Below, one piece after another: positions 44,988 through 53,186 of a stretch of 64,000 nt of DNA (position 1 is its first letter; every line of letters starts with the position of its first letter). Position numbers and translations under genes: made by a program. The DNA is from Listeria innocua (lineage in GTDB: Bacteria; Bacillota; Bacilli; Lactobacillales; Listeriaceae), in NCBI RefSeq assembly GCF_028596125.1, contig NZ_CP117229.1, forward strand, positions 1,100,001 to 1,164,000. The letters run 5' to 3'. A model generated the notes under the pieces. That model did not search any database, had not been told where the DNA came from, and saw only the letters and a list, made by a program, of their open reading frames with translations.

Positions 44988-45440
44988 TTGGAAAAGCAAA
45001 AAGTGAAACAACTGATAAAGAGTTACCAACAAACTTACATATTCGCGATGACACATATACATCAGGCTATTTCTGAAATTTCAGCTAATACAGTAGACTT
45101 ATCGATTGAACAATTTTTTGTATTGCGAGAAATAGCTACTGGTGATGAAATAAGTGCTACAGAACTTTCTGCTTGTCTAAATGTCAATAAAAGCGCAATT
45201 ACACCAAAGTTAAAAAAACTAGAAGAAAAAGGCTACATTAGACGAGAACGAAACAAGCATGATAAACGCGCCGTTGTTTTAACCATCACAGAAAAAGGGA
45301 ATAGCGTTTACGAAGAGTGTGAAAAACAATTAGAGTTACTCGTAAATGAATGGCTTGAAATTCTAGGGGAAGAAGACAGCGAACAATTTTTTGAGTTATT
45401 TCAAAAAATTAACAAGTCAGTTGTCAAACCGAAAAAATAA
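44988..45440 (+). CDS. MarR-family transcriptional regulator
   Basis: 150 aa winged-helix repressor: FFVLREIATGDEISATELSAC, then LNVNKSAITPKLKKLEEKGY (recognition helix) and RRERNKHDKRAVVLTITEKG (wing). The start is TTG at 44988 behind AAGGGGGTGA. It heads an operon with an MMPL exporter and probably represses it. A candidate operator, CTTAA-N12-TTAAG, lies near 44951-44972. Confidence 0.92.
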   Translation: MEKQKVKQLIKSYQQTYIFAMTHIHQAISEISANTVDLSIEQFFVLREIATGDEISATELSACLNVNKSAITPKLKKLEEKGYIRRERNKHDKRAVVLTITEKGNSVYEECEKQLELLVNEWLEILGEEDSEQFFELFQKINKSVVKPKK

Positions 45441-45455
45441 AAGGAGAGATTTGGC

Positions 45456-48400
45456 ATGAAATGGATTATGAAACTCCGCTGGGCCATTTTAGCATTTTGG
45501 CTTGCAGCAGCAGTCGTACTAATGTTTATCGCACCACCCATGGCAGATCTTGTACGCGAAAAAGGCGAATTAAAGCTGCCTGATGGTTATCCGTCCTCAC
45601 TTGCGACAGAAATGCAAAAGAAACACAATCCGGATGACAAAGGTTCAGCATACATTGCGGTGTACACAGCTGACCATAAGTTAACTGGAACTGAGTTAAA
45701 CAATATTAAAAAATCACTTGATTCCATTGACAAAAATAAAGATGAACTTCACGTAACCAACGTTGTATCAAGTTTTAATCAACCCGAATTAAAGGATAAA
45801 TTCTTATCAAAAGACGGTAAAACGATGGTAGCAAGTCTAACTGTAGATGACACAGATGCCTCTGTTAAAAGCATTCGAAACGCTTTAGACAAAAAAATGG
45901 ATGTTAAAGGCGTTGATACTTACTTAACAGGAAATAAATTAATTCAAGAGGATGTTGTTCAGGGTTCAGAAGACGGTTTACATAAGACAGAAGGCATCAC
46001 AGTTGTCTTTATTTTAGTCGTATTATTCCTTGTATTTAGATCTGCAGTAGCGCCGTTCATTCCACTTTTAACTGTAGGAATAAGTTATCTCGTTGCACAA
46101 AGCACGGTCGCTTTCTTAATTGACATCTTTAATTTTCCTGTTTCGACCTATACGCAAATATTTATGGTGTGTATTATGTTTGGGATTGGGACGGACTATT
46201 GTATTCTCTTAATGAGTAGGTTTAAAGAAGAAATGGGAGCAGGGCTAGATCCACGAGAATCTGTTCATGCAACTTATCGTACAGCGGGTAAAACAGTTAT
46301 TTATAGTGGTGTAGCTGTACTCGTTGCCTTCACTTCGCTTTATTTCGTTCAATTTGATTTATATCGTTCCGCAGTCGCTGTTGGTGTCGGTATTGTCGTC
46401 TTACTCGCAGCACTTTATACACTCGTACCATTCTTTATGAGTACGCTCGGAACCCATTTATTCTGGCCATTAAATAAAAATATTAGCCACAAAGAAAATA
46501 AAGTGTGGGGAGCTGCTGGGAAATTCACATTTGCGAGACCATGGATTGCTTTACTCATCGTTGCAGCTATCACATTGCCGCCAATTTTACTGCATACAGG
46601 AACAGAATCATTTAACTCATTAGATGAAATTAGTGACAAATATCCTTCTAAAAAAGGATTTGAAATCGTTTCAGATAGTTTTGGAGCAGGACAAGTCGCG
46701 CCTACACAAGTTTTTATCGAAAATGACGATAACATGCGTACAACAGAATACATTGCGCAAATCGAAAAAATTTCCGATGATTTATCTCACTTAAAAGGTA
46801 TTGATATGGTTATGAGCGCGTCACGTCCAGCAGGAAAACGTGTCGATGATATTTACATTAAAAATCAAGCTGGACAAGTAAATGACGGCGTTGGACAAGC
46901 AACTGACGGAGTAGGTGAAGTCAAAAAAGGCTTAGATTCTGCTAGCTCAGAACTTAAAAAATCAGAACCAGCTCTTGATAAAGCAGTTGCTGGAGTTGGC
47001 GACCTTCAAAAAGGTACCGTGGCAACCGAGCAAGGCATCAATCAACTTCAAGCTGCACTCGCACAAATTCAAATTGGAATTGAAAGTGGCGCAACCGGTG
47101 CAGGAGACTTAAAACAAGGAGTAGCAGAAGCCAAGTCACAACTCGCTTCACTTCAAAATGGAGAAGCACAAATTCAAGCAGGTTATGCAGAAATTCAGAA
47201 AAACTTGCAAAATGTAGCAGAACAATTAAAAGGCTTTGGAAATCCCAATTCACCAGCAATTGACACATCCAAGCTCGAAGCACAGTTTAAGAAAATCGGG
47301 GAATCGTTCCAAACATTCGCAGCAGCACATCCAGAAGTAAGAAACGATCCTAAATTCCAAAAACTAGCGGCTGATATACAAGGTCTACAAACAGCTGGTA
47401 ATGAATTAAAAACAACTGCAGGACAACAAATGGCCGCTCTTCAAGCAAAAATGAAAGAACTAAATCAAGGTATTCAACAATTAGCAACCGCAATGAACCA
47501 ATTAAATGAACAGTCCAAACAAATTTCAGACGGCCTAAGCGCATTTGGCACTGGACTTGGTCAGATTGAAACTGGACTCGATCAATTAGAAAACGGTCTA
47601 AATCAAGCCGCAGACGGTCAAGGTCAAGTCGTTTCTAAAATGCCTGAAATCTCTAACGCCCTATCTCAAATTGCAGCAGGACAAGGTGCACTAAAAGAAG
47701 GTTTTGCCGGAATTAGTGGACAAATGGGTGAACTAACAAATGGCTTAACTTCAGGAGCTGATGGATTAGGCAAAGTAGAAAGTGGTCTAAACACAGCGAA
47801 CGGACTTATTGATGATTGGTCGAAAGTTCCTTACGCAAGTTCTGGAATTTACGTACCAGATGCGCTATTAAAAAATGCTGATTTCCAAAAAGTACTAGAC
47901 CAATACATTTCTTCTGATGGAAAACTAGCTACGATTAATGTTATTTTGACAAAAAATCCATATTCGAATGGAGCAATGGATTCCATAGATGACATTAATG
48001 AACAACTCGCAGCTAGTATGAAAGGCACAAAACTAGAAAATGCCAAAATTGGTATTGGCGGAATGACTAGCGCTAACTATGATACAAGAGATATGTCAAC
48101 AGCCGATTATCATTTAGTACTTGTTATCGTTCTAGCTAGTGTATTCGTAACCCTTGTTATCGTTTTACGTTCACTTGTAATGCCAATTTACCTTATCGCA
48201 TCACTTGTATTAACTTACTTTGCGGCACTTGGATTTGCAGAAATAATCTTTATGCGAATTCTCGGCTATAGTGGACTAACATGGGCAACCCCATTCTTCG
48301 GATTTGTTGTACTCGTCGCACTCGGTATCGATTATTCGATATTCCTTATGTCACGATTTAATGAATATAATGGGCTTTCCGTTCGTGATAGAATGATAAA

Positions 48401-48656
48401 AGCGATGAAAAATATGGGCGGCGTTATCTTCAGCGCAGTGATCATTCTCGGTGGAACATTCGCCGCGATGATGCCAGCAGGAGTTCTTTCCTTACTTGAA
48501 ATCGCAACAGTAGTTCTGATTGGCTTAGTGCTCTACGCCATCGTTATCTTACCACTATTCGTACCAGTTATGGTTAAACTATTCGGTCGTGGTAATTGGT
48601 GGCCATTTATCACAAGAAAAGGCGATCATCAAGAAAACGTACCACCGAAAAAATAA
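45456..48656 (+). CDS. MMPL/RND-family exporter with extracellular coiled coil
   Basis: 1066 aa. Two blocks of six membrane helices (about 175-340 and 880-1050), preceded by single helices near the N-terminus and at about 360. The proton-relay motifs GTDYCILLMSRFKEE and GIDYSIFLMSRFNEY are present in both halves. The extracytoplasmic loop from about 465 to 790 is Gln/Ala/Gly-rich with a repeated pattern (VGQATDGVGEVKKGLDSAS). Members export lipids or drugs. It is in an operon with the MarR gene (15-base gap, AAAGGAG site). Confidence 0.93.
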   Translation: MKWIMKLRWAILAFWLAAAVVLMFIAPPMADLVREKGELKLPDGYPSSLATEMQKKHNPDDKGSAYIAVYTADHKLTGTELNNIKKSLDSIDKNKDELHVTNVVSSFNQPELKDKFLSKDGKTMVASLTVDDTDASVKSIRNALDKKMDVKGVDTYLTGNKLIQEDVVQGSEDGLHKTEGITVVFILVVLFLVFRSAVAPFIPLLTVGISYLVAQSTVAFLIDIFNFPVSTYTQIFMVCIMFGIGTDYCILLMSRFKEEMGAGLDPRESVHATYRTAGKTVIYSGVAVLVAFTSLYFVQFDLYRSAVAVGVGIVVLLAALYTLVPFFMSTLGTHLFWPLNKNISHKENKVWGAAGKFTFARPWIALLIVAAITLPPILLHTGTESFNSLDEISDKYPSKKGFEIVSDSFGAGQVAPTQVFIENDDNMRTTEYIAQIEKISDDLSHLKGIDMVMSASRPAGKRVDDIYIKNQAGQVNDGVGQATDGVGEVKKGLDSASSELKKSEPALDKAVAGVGDLQKGTVATEQGINQLQAALAQIQIGIESGATGAGDLKQGVAEAKSQLASLQNGEAQIQAGYAEIQKNLQNVAEQLKGFGNPNSPAIDTSKLEAQFKKIGESFQTFAAAHPEVRNDPKFQKLAADIQGLQTAGNELKTTAGQQMAALQAKMKELNQGIQQLATAMNQLNEQSKQISDGLSAFGTGLGQIETGLDQLENGLNQAADGQGQVVSKMPEISNALSQIAAGQGALKEGFAGISGQMGELTNGLTSGADGLGKVESGLNTANGLIDDWSKVPYASSGIYVPDALLKNADFQKVLDQYISSDGKLATINVILTKNPYSNGAMDSIDDINEQLAASMKGTKLENAKIGIGGMTSANYDTRDMSTADYHLVLVIVLASVFVTLVIVLRSLVMPIYLIASLVLTYFAALGFAEIIFMRILGYSGLTWATPFFGFVVLVALGIDYSIFLMSRFNEYNGLSVRDRMIKAMKNMGGVIFSAVIILGGTFAAMMPAGVLSLLEIATVVLIGLVLYAIVILPLFVPVMVKLFGRGNWWPFITRKGDHQENVPPKK

Positions 48657-48660
48657 TTAA

Positions 48661-48696
48661 CAAACCGCATTCCTTTAATCGAGGAGTGCGGTTTTT
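48661..48696 (+). terminator. Terminator after the MMPL gene
   Basis: Stem AAACCGCATTCCT / AGGAGTGCGGTTT with one GT pair and a T5 tail. Confidence 0.9.
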
Positions 48697-48761
48697 AGTT
48701 TAATTTAAAAAGTTATTTTGCTAAGATGGGTATAGAGATGAATAAAGGAGGAAGGAAGCAA

Positions 48762-49436
48762 ATGATAAAACTCGAAAATGACTGGGATGAGTTATTAAAA
48801 GATGAGTTTAACCAGCCATACTATTTAAAACTTCGCCAGTTCCTAAAAAATGAATACCAAACCAAAAGAATATTTCCTGATATGTATGATATTTTTAATG
48901 CTTTAAAACACACGGCTTATAAAGATGTAAAAGTAGTTATACTTGGTCAAGATCCATACCACGGACCAGGACAAGCACACGGTCTTTCTTTTTCAGTCCA
49001 AAAAGGTGTTCAAATACCACCATCGTTACAAAATATTTATTTAGAATTACATAACGATCTAAATTGTGAGATTCCAAACAATGGCTATTTGATACCATGG
49101 GCGGACCAAGGAGTGCTCTTGCTAAACACAGTTCTTACCGTTCGCGCCGGTCAAGCTAATTCGCACCGTGGCCAAGGTTGGGAACTGCTAACAAACCGCA
49201 TTATTGAAATGATTAACCAGAAAGAAGAACCCGTTGTCTTTTTACTTTGGGGAAACAATGCAAAAGAGAAGTTACAACTACTCACAAATCCAAAACACAT
49301 TGCTTTCACATCCGTTCATCCTAGCCCACTATCAGCTTCACGCGGCTTTATGGGATGCAAACATTTTTCAAAAACAAATCACTTCCTAGAGCAAAATGGC
49401 ATCAAACCAATTGATTGGCAAATTCCTTCTATATAA
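48762..49436 (+). CDS. ung: Uracil-DNA glycosylase
   Basis: Removes uracil from DNA. The ATG at 48762, 7 bases after GGAAGGAAG, gives 224 aa; a longer frame from 48726 contains the binding site itself. Motifs: water-activating loop VILGQDPYHGPGQAHGLSFS, PPSLQNIYLEL, WADQGVLLLNTVLTVRAGQ and HPSPLSASRGF (DNA-intercalation loop). A terminator follows directly. Confidence 0.97.
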   Translation: MIKLENDWDELLKDEFNQPYYLKLRQFLKNEYQTKRIFPDMYDIFNALKHTAYKDVKVVILGQDPYHGPGQAHGLSFSVQKGVQIPPSLQNIYLELHNDLNCEIPNNGYLIPWADQGVLLLNTVLTVRAGQANSHRGQGWELLTNRIIEMINQKEEPVVFLLWGNNAKEKLQLLTNPKHIAFTSVHPSPLSASRGFMGCKHFSKTNHFLEQNGIKPIDWQIPSI

Positions 49437-49438
49437 TT

Positions 49439-49472
49439 AAAAACGCCTCGTCTTTATTTGACGGGGCGTTTT
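49439..49472. terminator. Bidirectional terminator between ung and rnhC
   Basis: Stem AAAACGCCTCGTC / GACGGGGCGTTTT with flanking A and T runs, located between two convergent genes. Confidence 0.92.
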
Positions 49473-49473
49473 A

Positions 49474-50400
49474 TCATTTTTTTGCAATTTTCAAGGCTTT
49501 TTCTGTGTTAGCAAAATGTTGTTTAGTATATTTAGCTAATGTTTCTAGTCCAAATCGTTCAATAATTTCTGCTGCAACAACGTCCACGTGTGGTCCGGCA
49601 CCTTTTGGAAGCGGGATGCCAACTTCTTTTGACATAGCATCAAAGGCTTGCACAAATTTATATCGAGCAATAATCGAAGCTGCTGCCACTGAAAGATGAA
49701 GTCCTTCTGCTTTCGTTGCGAAAAATACATCTTCTCGAATAATACTTGGCTCTTTTGCTAAATATCGATAGTAAGTATTTTTTTCAGCAAATTGATCAAT
49801 TAAAATCGCTTCTGGTTTTATGGGAGCAAGTTTTTTTAGGACATTTTCAATAGCACGGTTATGTAGTAATGCTTTCATTTGGCCTTGGTTCATGCCTCTT
49901 TTTTGAAGTTCATTGTATTTAGGATTAGGGCAAAGTAGCACACTATGTGGAACGATTGGCATGATTTTCTCTGCTATTCGGCAAATTTCTGGGTCTTTCA
50001 TGGCTTTTGAATCTTTCACACCAAGCTCTTTTAAAAGCGGCATCATTTCAGCGTCCACATAAGCTGCACAAACTGTAATTGGACCAAAAAAATCACCAGT
50101 ACCGACTTCATCTGAACCAATAACATTTTTGGCGGCAAAGTTCGCTGGAAGAACGCCTTTAGAAACACTCGGCGCCTTCGTTTTTGCTTCTGGAAGAGTC
50201 GCAACCCATTTTTTTGCTTCAGCTTCTCCGTTGACTCCTTGGAACATTACTTTACGAGATTTGTAGCCAGTAATCGAAACACCAGGTTTTTTTGCCGCAA
50301 AAACGGCTCCAGGTGGGAGTTTTGGGCTTGAAAAGGGAAGATAAGTTTGTTTCATTTTTTCGAGTGTTGATTGATCGACTATGATAACTGTATTTGCGAT
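49474..50400 (-). CDS. rnhC: Ribonuclease HIII, probable AUC start
   Basis: Cleaves RNA in RNA-DNA hybrids. Catalytic domain from about residue 95 ([38 protein letters not shown]). From the first ATG (50355) the protein would be 293 aa and lack the start of its TBP-like substrate-binding domain. The frame stays open a further 15 codons ([14 protein letters not shown] before KMKQTY) up to an in-frame TGA at 50407-50409, without ATG, GTG or TTG. An ATC at 50398-50400 lies 9 bases after AAAGGA, giving 308 aa. The AUC start is an inference from RBS spacing and family length. Confidence 0.9.
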
Positions 50401-50553
50401 AAGGCATCATCCTTTCAAAGTTCTATTGTAACATACTACGACGAAAGACTGAATATCTGTTAAACGGGTGGTTGACTCTTTTCTTTCCAGCTTTTTCGTG
50501 ATAAGATTATGACAAGTAGCGGCCTAAATGAATTTGGGCGAGGAGGAATTTAC

Positions 50554-50817
50554 GTGGCAAATGAGAGAAATAAAGTAGTGACAACAATTTATGGTAGAGA
50601 ATATACGATTGTTGGCGTAGAAACAGCTGACCACTTACGAAAAGTAGCTCGTCAAGTTGATGAAAAAATGCACGAAATTGGCTCCCAAAATCATGCGCTA
50701 GATAGTGGTAGGCTCGCGGTATTAACAGCTGTGAATGCAACTCACGATTATTTAAAACTAGAACAAAAATATCTAGAGTTGGAACAAGAACTGGCTCGAA
50801 TTAAAGGAAGAGATTAA
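50554..50817 (+). CDS. zapA: Cell division protein ZapA
   Basis: 87 aa FtsZ-bundling protein that helps assemble the Z-ring. The GTG at 50554 is preceded by AGGAGG at 50541-50546 and gives the family start ANERNKVVTTIYGREYTIVG; the longer frame from 50509 is not conserved. A coiled-coil C-terminus (about 50-85) is present. Its stop overlaps the cvpA start. Confidence 0.92.
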   Translation: MANERNKVVTTIYGREYTIVGVETADHLRKVARQVDEKMHEIGSQNHALDSGRLAVLTAVNATHDYLKLEQKYLELEQELARIKGRD

Positions 50818-51359
50818 TGATTTTAAATGCGATTATTTTAATTTTACTTGTTTGCGGCTTTTTCGCAGGATTTAGAACAGGCCTAATCAAACAACTTATT
50901 TTATTACTTGGTTATATTTTGGCATTTTTTATCTCGTATACGTATTACGAAGATTTAGCGCCACATTTAACTTTTATACCTTATCCAGGTAGTGATACTT
51001 CAGATGGATTATCCATTATTTTACAAGAATTAAGAACAGAAACAGCTTATTACAATGTACTTGGCTTTGCGATTATTTTCATTGTGGCAATCATTGTTGT
51101 GCATATGCTCGCTTCCCTTGTTGGTGGCTTGACTAAAATCCCAGTGTTGCGTCAAATCAATGGATTATTAGCAGCTGTTTTTGGTGTTATTAAGTCTTAT
51201 TTAATTATTTTTATTGTTTTGTTCGTCATGGCAATTTATCCGGCAAATTGGTCTGAAAACCTCATTGATAGCTCGACGGTTGCTCAGTGGATGCTTGAAA
51301 ATACGCCAATTTTGTCCGAACAATTTTATGACTGGATGACAGATATTCTGCCAAAATAA
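50817..51359 (+). CDS. cvpA: CvpA family membrane protein
   Basis: 180 aa with four to five hydrophobic helices and the family pattern LNAIILILLVCGFFAGFRTG at the N-terminus and GLLAAVFGVIKSYLIIFIVL in the middle. Role in Firmicutes is unclear; in enteric bacteria it is tied to colicin V production and envelope function. It is translationally coupled to zapA. Confidence 0.9.
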   Translation: MILNAIILILLVCGFFAGFRTGLIKQLILLLGYILAFFISYTYYEDLAPHLTFIPYPGSDTSDGLSIILQELRTETAYYNVLGFAIIFIVAIIVVHMLASLVGGLTKIPVLRQINGLLAAVFGVIKSYLIIFIVLFVMAIYPANWSENLIDSSTVAQWMLENTPILSEQFYDWMTDILPK

Positions 51360-51451
51360 AAGAAACATTCGATACCAGATGTATACTCTTAGCCAATTTT
51401 GGATAGGATTTCTCTGGTATTTTTTAATGACCAAGCGAGGGAGGAATTAAG

Positions 51452-53164
51452 ATGGCTACGAATAAAAAAGAAATCATTCGTTTACTTGAGGAAATCGCCA
51501 CTTATATGGAATTAAAAGGAGAAAATAGCTTTAAAATATCGGCTTTCCGAAAAGCCGCGCAAGCAATTGAACTAGATAGCAGAAGTCTGGCGGAAATTGA
51601 AGACTTTACTAAGATTAGCGGTATTGGAAAAACGACGGGTGAGATTATTCAACGCTATTTGGACAGCGGCGAATGCCCAGAACTCGTGGAACTAAAAAAA
51701 GAAGTGCCAGCTGGCCTCGTTCCACTTTTAGATGTACCAGGGCTTGGTGGTAAAAAATTATCACGTCTTTACCATGAATTAGGCGTAGTAGATAAAGATA
51801 CATTACTTAAAGAAGCTCGGAACGGTCACATTGAAGCATTAAAAGGTTTCGGTAAAAAGTCTGCGGAAAAAATGGCAGAAGCAGTGCGCGAAATGGGCGA
51901 ACGACCTGATAGATACCCACTAAATGATGTGTTACCAATCATTCAAAAAGTAGAAGATTATCTTGCTAGCATAGACACAATTGCAACCTTTGCTCGAGCA
52001 GGCAGTTTACGTAGATTACGAGAAACAGTCAAAGATTTGGATTACGTTATTGCTACTGAAAAACCAGAAGACGTTCAAAAAGCATTACTAGAATTTCCTC
52101 TGATTACAGATGTTATTGGGGCAGGGGAAACCAAAGTATCAGCTGTTCTAGAAGATAACATTACAATTTCAGTAGATTTTCGCTTAGTAGAAAAGAAAGC
52201 TTTTGCAACAACTTTGCACCATTTTACTGGTTCCAAAGATCATAATATCAAAATGCGCCAATTAGCTAAACAATCGAACGAAAAAATCAGTGAATATGGT
52301 GTGGAGCAAGAAGATGGAAGTATGCGTCACTTTGAATCAGAAGAAACGTTCTTTAAACACTTTCATATTCCATTTTTACCTCCAGAAGTACGGCGCGACG
52401 GTACAGAAATTGAACGGGTGACAAAAGATACGAAATTCCTCGAGTTAAGTGATATTCGCGGTGATTTACACATGCATACAACTTGGTCGGATGGAGCTTA
52501 CGCGATTCCTGAGATGATTGAAGCTTGTATCGCTAAAGGTTATGAGTACATGGTAATTACCGATCACGGAAAATTTTTACGAGTAGCCAATGGTCTGGAT
52601 GAGAAGAGATTACTTGAGCAACAGGCAGAAATTAAAAAAGTAGCTGCTAATTATCCAGAAATTGACGTTTATTCTGGCGTTGAAATGGATATTTTAGCAG
52701 ATGGCTCTCTGGACTTTGATGATGACACTTTAAAACAGTTAGATTTCGTTATCGCATCGATTCATTCCAGTTTCCAACAATCAGAAGAAGAGATTATGAA
52801 ACGACTAAAAACAGCCTGTGAAAATCCATATGTGCGTCTGATTGCTCATCCAACAGGTAGAATTGTCGTGAAAAGAAAACCATATCATGTTAATATGAAA
52901 GAACTAATCAAACTAGCAAAAAATACAGGTACTGCGCTAGAATTAAATGCTAATCCACAGCGCCTTGATTTAAATCGGGAGCATTTAGAAATGGCCCATG
53001 CAGCAGGCGTGCCTATCGCAATTAATACGGATGCGCACGATACGAAACATCTTGATTTTATGTCGATCGGAGTCCGTGCTGCAACGAAAGCTTGGCTAGA
53101 TAAATCTGCAATCTTGAATACAAAATCAGCCGCAGAATTCAAACAATTTTTACAGAATAAATAA
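51452..53164 (+). CDS. polX: Family X DNA polymerase/PHP 3'-5' exonuclease PolX
   Basis: 570 aa. N-terminal helix-hairpin-helix and polymerase beta-like domain (about 1-310: FTKISGIGKTTGEIIQRYLD, ARAGSLRRLRETVKDLDYVI) followed by a PHP domain (about 335-570) with metal-binding motifs DLHMHTTWSDG, MVITDHGK, GVEMDILADG and INTDAHDTKHLD. It acts in base-excision repair. It is followed by mutS2 after 22 bases. Confidence 0.95.
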   Translation: MATNKKEIIRLLEEIATYMELKGENSFKISAFRKAAQAIELDSRSLAEIEDFTKISGIGKTTGEIIQRYLDSGECPELVELKKEVPAGLVPLLDVPGLGGKKLSRLYHELGVVDKDTLLKEARNGHIEALKGFGKKSAEKMAEAVREMGERPDRYPLNDVLPIIQKVEDYLASIDTIATFARAGSLRRLRETVKDLDYVIATEKPEDVQKALLEFPLITDVIGAGETKVSAVLEDNITISVDFRLVEKKAFATTLHHFTGSKDHNIKMRQLAKQSNEKISEYGVEQEDGSMRHFESEETFFKHFHIPFLPPEVRRDGTEIERVTKDTKFLELSDIRGDLHMHTTWSDGAYAIPEMIEACIAKGYEYMVITDHGKFLRVANGLDEKRLLEQQAEIKKVAANYPEIDVYSGVEMDILADGSLDFDDDTLKQLDFVIASIHSSFQQSEEEIMKRLKTACENPYVRLIAHPTGRIVVKRKPYHVNMKELIKLAKNTGTALELNANPQRLDLNREHLEMAHAAGVPIAINTDAHDTKHLDFMSIGVRAATKAWLDKSAILNTKSAAEFKQFLQNK

Positions 53165-53186
53165 CTTTTAAAAAGAAGGATGACTA

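Noticed and set aside
48712-48733. Possible sigma-B promoter (GTTA-N12-GGGTAT) before ung
   Set aside because: The -35 half is imperfect and the -10 overlaps the region just before the ribosome binding site; too weak to call.
49415-49699. 94-codon frame antisense to rnhC
   Set aside because: Runs through the terminator and opposite a conserved enzyme; no independent support.
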